Below are positions 59,195 through 64,000 of a stretch of 64,000 nucleotides of DNA, one piece after another. The notes below the pieces were generated by a model. The model had not been told where the DNA came from, made no database searches, and saw only the letters and a list, made by a program, of their open reading frames with translations. Numbering within the stretch: position 1 is the stretch's first letter; every line of letters begins with the position of its first letter. Location of the stretch: NCBI GenBank assembly GCA_944989445.1, contig CALYLW010000990.1, positions 124,001 through 188,000 on the forward strand, given 5' to 3'. The DNA comes from Ampullaceana balthica (Eukaryota; Mollusca; Gastropoda; Lymnaeidae). Position numbers and translations under genes: made by a program.

Positions 59195-62100
59195 TATGCT
59201 GGCTGACAACGGCAAGATGGTTGAGGCCAACTACACATTTGTCTGGCAAGGACTACCAACAGACAGACCAAGGCAGCACGGCGTTGGTTTTGCCATAAAA
59301 AACTCTCTTATGTCATATGTTGAATTGGCGGCACATGGCATGCACTGAGAGGATGCTTGGCATTAAACTTTTAACATCATCACGCGCAGCTCATATCCTC
59401 AGCCTGTATGTACCAACTCTCTGCTCTGAGGCAGAATTAAAAGACAACTTCTAAGAGGCTCTGGACTCCGCAGTAGCAAATATCCCCACACATGAGAGGT
59501 TATACCTCTTCGGTGACTTCAAGGCTAGAGTGGGTGCTGATCACAATGCCTGGTCGACCACCATTGGCTTACACGGCATTGGTAAAATGAATGACAACGG
59601 TCAGCGACTGCTCGAGCGGTGCAGTACTCACAATCTGTGGTAACAAACACATTCTTCAAATGCAAGAACATCAATAAAGTGTCATGTAGACACCCTCGCT
59701 CCAAGCACTGGCACCAGCTTGAACTCGTTCTCACCAGGCGCTTTGACCTGGCCAGCGTGCTCCAAACACGCAGTTACCACAGTGCCGACAGTGACATAGA
59801 CCACTCAGTGGTCGTAAGTAGAGTCAAATTAATACCAAAGAAATTGTACCACTCTAAGAGTAAGGGTAAAACTCGCATTATCACATACCATATCAACTGC
59901 TCTGAGATCAGTGAACAGCTTAACACCAGGCTTGAGGCACCTCTTAAGGAAAATATCACGCAGATAGCCATACCCAAACCTCAAGATGCTATCGTGGCTG
60001 CGACAGAAAAAATTGATGCGACATGGCTCCATCTTCGAGCCAACTTCTTTTCGGACTCATGCCCATCGTATCTTACTGAACTTTTGTCGGTCTACTCACC
60101 CACTCGCCAGCTACGATCTTCTGCAGACACACGCGTTCTCTCTGCATGTTCCTAAGACACGCAACAAAACATTTGGTGAAAGGTCGTTCTCTTTTTTGTG
60201 CAGCCAAACAATGGAATTCTCTACCATTACAGATACGTAGTATTCAAACAACCAAGTCCTTCAAGACTGCACTTAAGACACATCTTTTCAAAATTTATTT
60301 TCAAAATTAGTGAAAAAACATTTCTTGTAAATGATTAACGTAGCTTATGTATAATGTACTGTAATTTTTGTGTTTTGTTATGATATGAAAGTTAATTTAA
60401 TACTTATAGGTATGTTATTTCTTTCATGTAAAGCGCTGTGAGCCCAGTTCCTTACTGGGATACAGCGCTATATAAATAATCAATTTATTATTATTATTAT
60501 TATATACAACACCTCTCTTGCCGTCCTCGGGAGGAAGGAAAGAAAAAATGCGGATTGGTTCGAGGCCCATTGGGCTATAATGTTGCCCGTGACGGAGAAA
60601 AAGAGAACAGCCCTATTGGCCTATAAAGCTGCCCCAGGACCTGACACACTACAATGTCTCAGAAATGCCAGAAACACAGCCCAGAAGACTGCACGTTTTT
60701 GCGCCAACACTTATTGGGTACCAATGTAAAAGCATTCAATCTGCCGCCGATCAAGGAGATATCAAAAAAATTTACGAAGGCATAAAAAAGGCCACTGGAC
60801 CCACAATATCAAAGTCTGCTCCAATTATGTCAAAGTCAGATGTGATGATTACAGAACGAGACAAGCAGTTGCGCCGCTGGACTGAGCATTAGCTAGAACT
60901 ATATGCGACACAGAATTTAGTAACTGATTCTGCCATAGATAGAATCCCAGAACTACCAGTTCTAGATCAGCTTGATGCCCAATCGTCATTGGAGGAGCTT
61001 AGTAAGGCAATCGATCATCTGAGCAATGGGAAGGCTCCAGGTAACGATGGCATTCCTGCAGAAGTCCTTAAGCACGGTCAGCCAGCATTACTGAAGCCTC
61101 TGCACGAACTCATATGCGATTGCTGGGAACGCGGACACATCCCACAGGAAATGCGCGACGCAAAATTGTCACGGTTTACAAAAACAAAGGTGATCGCAGC
61201 GATTGCAATAACTATCGTGGTATCTCCTTACTGAGTATTGTGGGAAAGGCCTTTGTCAGAGTGATCCTTGCACGCCTGCAAATTCTGGCACAAAATGTCT
61301 ACCCAGAATCACAATGTGGTTTTCGGGCTGGCCGATCAACCATGGACATGATTTTCTCACTCCGTCAGCTACAAGAGAAATGTCGGGAGCAACAGAAACC
61401 CCTCTTCATTGCCTTCATAGATTTAACGAAGGCATTCGACCTGGTCAGCCGCAAGGGTCTGCTACGTATACTGGAAAAAATAGGATGTCCGCCGCGGCTT
61501 CTCTCCATCATCGAGTCCTTCCACACCAATATGCACAGCACAATGCTCTTCGATGGTGCCACCTCAGAACCTTTCCCAGTTTGTAGCAGAGTCAAAAAGG
61601 GCTGTGTACTGGTTCCAACACTCTTTGGTATCTTTTTCTCGATGCTATTGCGACATGCTTTCGAGGTCTGCTCCGAGGGTGTGAACATTCATACCAGGAC
61701 GGATGGAAACCTATATAATATCAGCCGGCTCCGTGCGAAGAGCAAATTGGAAAATGTATTAATCAGAGAGTTGCTCTTCGCGGATGACGCAGCCCTTACC
61801 TCACATACAGAGGCAGGACTCCAACAGTTGGTCAATAAGTTCTTAGAGGCATGCAAGGATTTTGGTTTAACGATTAGCCTAAAAAAGACCAACATTATGA
61901 GACAAGGCACTGACCGCCTTCCAGCAATCTCCATTGAGGGAAACACCTTGGACGTCGTCGATGATTTCACTACCTTGGCAGTAACATCACAAGCACACTC
62001 TCCCTGGATAAGGAAATAGGAACCAGAATTGGGCAAGGCCGCATCATTAATGGCTAGGCTGAATCAAAGAGTGTGGAACAATGCGCAGCTCACAGATAGG

Positions 62101-62665
62101 ACGAAAATCACTGTGTACCAGGCCTGCGTGATCAGCACACTCCTCTATGGCAGTGAGTGCTGGACGACCTACGCCAAACAAACAAAGCAGCTCAACAGCT
62201 TCCACTTACGATGCTTGCGTAGGATTCTACGCATCAAATTGCAGGACAAGATCACCAATGTCGAGGTACTCTGAAGAAGCCATATGCTGATTATGTACTC
62301 AATTCTGAGTGAGAGGCGCTTGAGGTGGATAGGTCATGTCCGCAGGATGAGCTCGGAGCGCATTCCTAGAGCCTTGCTTTACGGTGAGCTGGCAACCGGT
62401 ATGAGAAAAAGAGGTCGCCCCTGCTTGCGCTTCAAGGACATCTGCAAGAAAGACATGTCATTGGCACAGATATACTATAAAACGTGGAAGACCATTGCCG
62501 AGGAGCGCACCTCCTGGCGGGCAAAAGGTGCGTGAGGGCATTCATGTCGCGAAAGCATCCCTCATAGCTTTGAGTGAAGAGAGAAGGGCCAGGAGAAAGG
62601 GCAGGGGGGCAGAGGAGTAGGAGTACACGCCATCGTCCCATGAGAACGGACGGTTGACATACCAA
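59195..62665 (+). pseudogene. Decayed endonuclease-reverse transcriptase LINE
   Basis: Same family as 14112-15611 but longer. Endonuclease remnants: NYTFVWQGLPTDRPRQHGVG near 59230, LYLFGDFKARVGADHNAWST near 59500, then CRHPRSKHWHQLE. A linker region follows after the CR1-like insertion (60056-60500), then LSNGKAPGNDGIPAEVLKHG, NYRGISLLSIVGKAF, CGFRAGRSTMDM, motif A FIDLTKAFDLV, motif B altered to RVKKGC, motif C FADDAAL, and HVRRMSSERIPRALLYGEL. Stops and shifts: several between 59340 and 60990, near 61160, near 61968, TGA at 62272, near 62530. The tail ends with a CATCGTCCCATGAGAACGG hairpin-like sequence. The 5' end is missing or unreadable. Confidence 0.85.
60056..60502 (+). mobile_element. 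CR1/L2-like LINE 3' end, 5'-truncated insertion
   Basis: Coding remnant in shifting frames: LLSVYSPTRQLRSSADTRVL, PKTRNKTFGERSFSF, then SFKTALKTHLF. These are the C-terminal blocks of CR1-clade reverse transcriptases. The untranslated end has TAAAGCGCTGTGAGC, GCGCTATATAAAT and an (ATT)n tail. It splits the surrounding LINE between endonuclease and reverse transcriptase. Confidence 0.85.
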
Positions 62666-62756
62666 TTTAAGTTATTGATAATGAAGTTTAACTAATTAAA
62701 TTGAATTGATAAGGTCGAAAAATCAAGTTAAAAAAAATGTTAATACTAAAAAGTAG

Positions 62757-63223
62757 AAAATAAAATAATGTAAAAAAATCTTTTTTTAAAAAGGACACGC
62801 TTTTATTTACATATAGAAAGTGCACTAAAAATAAAAAAAATAAAAATTTTCTATGAAAACAGGTGAAATCGGTGAACTTATCTACTGCACATAAAAGCGC
62901 GGGGCGCTCATCACAACTCTCTATCGTGTACAAGGCTGCGAAACATAAAAACAAATTTGTATGAATATTAATAAACAGTAAAAGTTTCACAACTTTGATC
63001 ATATAAATGCTACTATCACATTAATTAGAAATATTTATCTATATGTAAGAGAATAGTTGCAATGAGAAATGATTTGTGATGGGCGCCCCACGCTTTTATG
63101 TGCAGTTCACCGATTTCACCTGTTTTCATACAAAATTTTTATTTTCTTCTTTTTAGTGCACTTTCTATATGTAAATAAAAGCGTGTCCTTTTTAAAAAAA
63201 GATTTTTTTAAACATTATTTTCA
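62757..63223. repeat. Long inverted repeat, about 150-bp arms
   Basis: The left arm 62757-62912 and right arm 63073-63223 are reverse complements with few differences (TTCACCGATTTCACCTGTTT, GTGCACTTTCTATATGTAAA and GCGTGTCCTTTTTAAAAAAA occur on the right arm; complements on the left). The loop is about 160 bases. The left arm has a 9-base extra AGATAAGTT-type segment. Open frames on opposite strands arise from the symmetry. Confidence 0.9.
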
Positions 63224-63224
63224 A

Positions 63225-63302
63225 GTTATGATTGTTTCAATAGATGTTATGTTTGTGTCAATAGATGTTATGATTGTGTCAATAGATGTTATGATTGTTT
63301 CT
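63225..63302. repeat. 21-bp tandem repeat, about 4 units
   Basis: Unit TTATGATTGTGTCAATAGATG, with first and last units reading GTTTCAA or GTTTC. Related to the array at 58465-58715. Confidence 0.85.
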
Positions 63303-63365
63303 TGTTCTCCTGTCCCCAACATTCAAACAACAATATCAAATGTCACTGAATTCAGCTGTTTTGGA

Positions 63366-64000
63366 AAGTGGTCACGACAGGACACACGTCATTAACACTG
63401 GTGGTCCGTGGTGTGGACCACGGCAGGACACACGTCATCAACACTGGTGGTCCGTGGTGTGGACCACAGCAGTACACGCGTCATCAACACTGGTGGTCCA
63501 TGGTGTGGACCACGACAGGACACACGTCATCAACACTGGTGGTCCGTGGTGTGGACCACGACAGGACACACGTCATCAACACTGGTGGTCCGTGGTGTGG
63601 ACCACGACAGGACACACGTCATCAACACTGGTGGTCCGTGGTGTGGACCACGACAGGACACACGTCATCAACACTGGTGGTCCGTGGTGTAGACCACGGC
63701 AGGACACACGTCATCAACACTGGTGGTCCGTGGTGTGGACCACGACAGGACACACGTCATCAACACTGGTGGTCCGTGGTGTGGACCACGGCAGGACACA
63801 CGTCATCAACACTCGTGGTCCGTGGTGTGGACCACAGCAGGAAAAACGTCATCAACACTGGTGGTCCGTGGTGTGGACCACGGCAGGACACACGTCATCA
63901 ACACTGGTGGTTCGTGGTGTGGACCACAGCAGTACACACGTCATCAACACTGGTGGTCCGTGGTGTGGACCACGACAGGACACACGTCATCAACACTGGT
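63366..64000. repeat. 46-bp minisatellite, about 14 units, open at window end
   Basis: Unit begins CAGGACACACGTCATCAACA. It includes GTGGTCC-GTGGTGT-GGACCAC, a 7-bp hairpin stem with a 7-base loop, in nearly every unit. The array continues past the window. Confidence 0.95.

Noticed and set aside
62688..63395. Two similar small proteins on opposite strands
   Set aside because: Their resemblance (HFLYVNKSVSFLKKDFF in both) comes from the long inverted repeat, not from paired genes.

Overview
The window is animal nuclear DNA, most likely from a mollusc and probably a gastropod. That placement is inference from the mix of elements: ZBED-like and ZMYM/DUF4371-like hAT transposons, non-LTR retrotransposons with the LRRILGIK and LLYGEL motifs, tRNA-derived SINEs, AT-rich intergenic DNA, and very many 16-47 bp minisatellites. 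There is no bacterial operon, ribosome-binding site or CRISPR array. Most long open frames here are not genes. They are arrays whose unit length is a multiple of three, or decayed transposon proteins.

Layout. 1-5.1 kb: terminal pieces of DNA transposons, a hAT dimerisation-domain relic invaded by a 39-bp minisatellite, and a SINE-like copy swollen by a 40-bp minisatellite. 5.4-13.5 kb: a chain of minisatellites separated by AT-rich sequence. 14-15.7 kb: a tRNA-SINE head joined to a 5'-truncated LINE with a 499-codon open frame. 16.8-20 kb: 26-bp and 39-bp arrays. 20.4-28.0 kb: the one convincing host gene, minus strand. Eight exons join in perfect phase for about 370 codons, and its introns are loaded with transposons (degraded hAT, LINE, 163-bp hAT MITE, foldback palindrome). 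28-37.6 kb: more arrays, two copies of a hAT family and a 395-bp element with 9-bp target duplications. 37.7-40.8 kb: a hAT MITE, then a complete 2,728-bp hAT (8-bp target duplication) holding a second hAT. 41.7-49.6 kb: a 30-bp array and a 7.1-kb 31/34-bp array. 50.1-56.5 kb: a 31-bp array split by a hAT that is itself split by a nearly intact ZBED-like hAT. 57-64 kb: arrays, a tRNA-SINE, a decayed LINE interrupted by a CR1-like LINE end, a long inverted repeat and a 46-bp array running off the window.

The main pattern is a two-way traffic between transposons and minisatellites. Several arrays begin inside transposon copies, in one case with the same segment present as a single copy in a relative. 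Other transposons landed inside arrays. No new enzymatic system was found. The points most worth following are the transposon-seeded minisatellites, the nested hAT history with readable target duplications, the SINE/LINE shared tail, the fold-back sequences and the unrecognised host gene.
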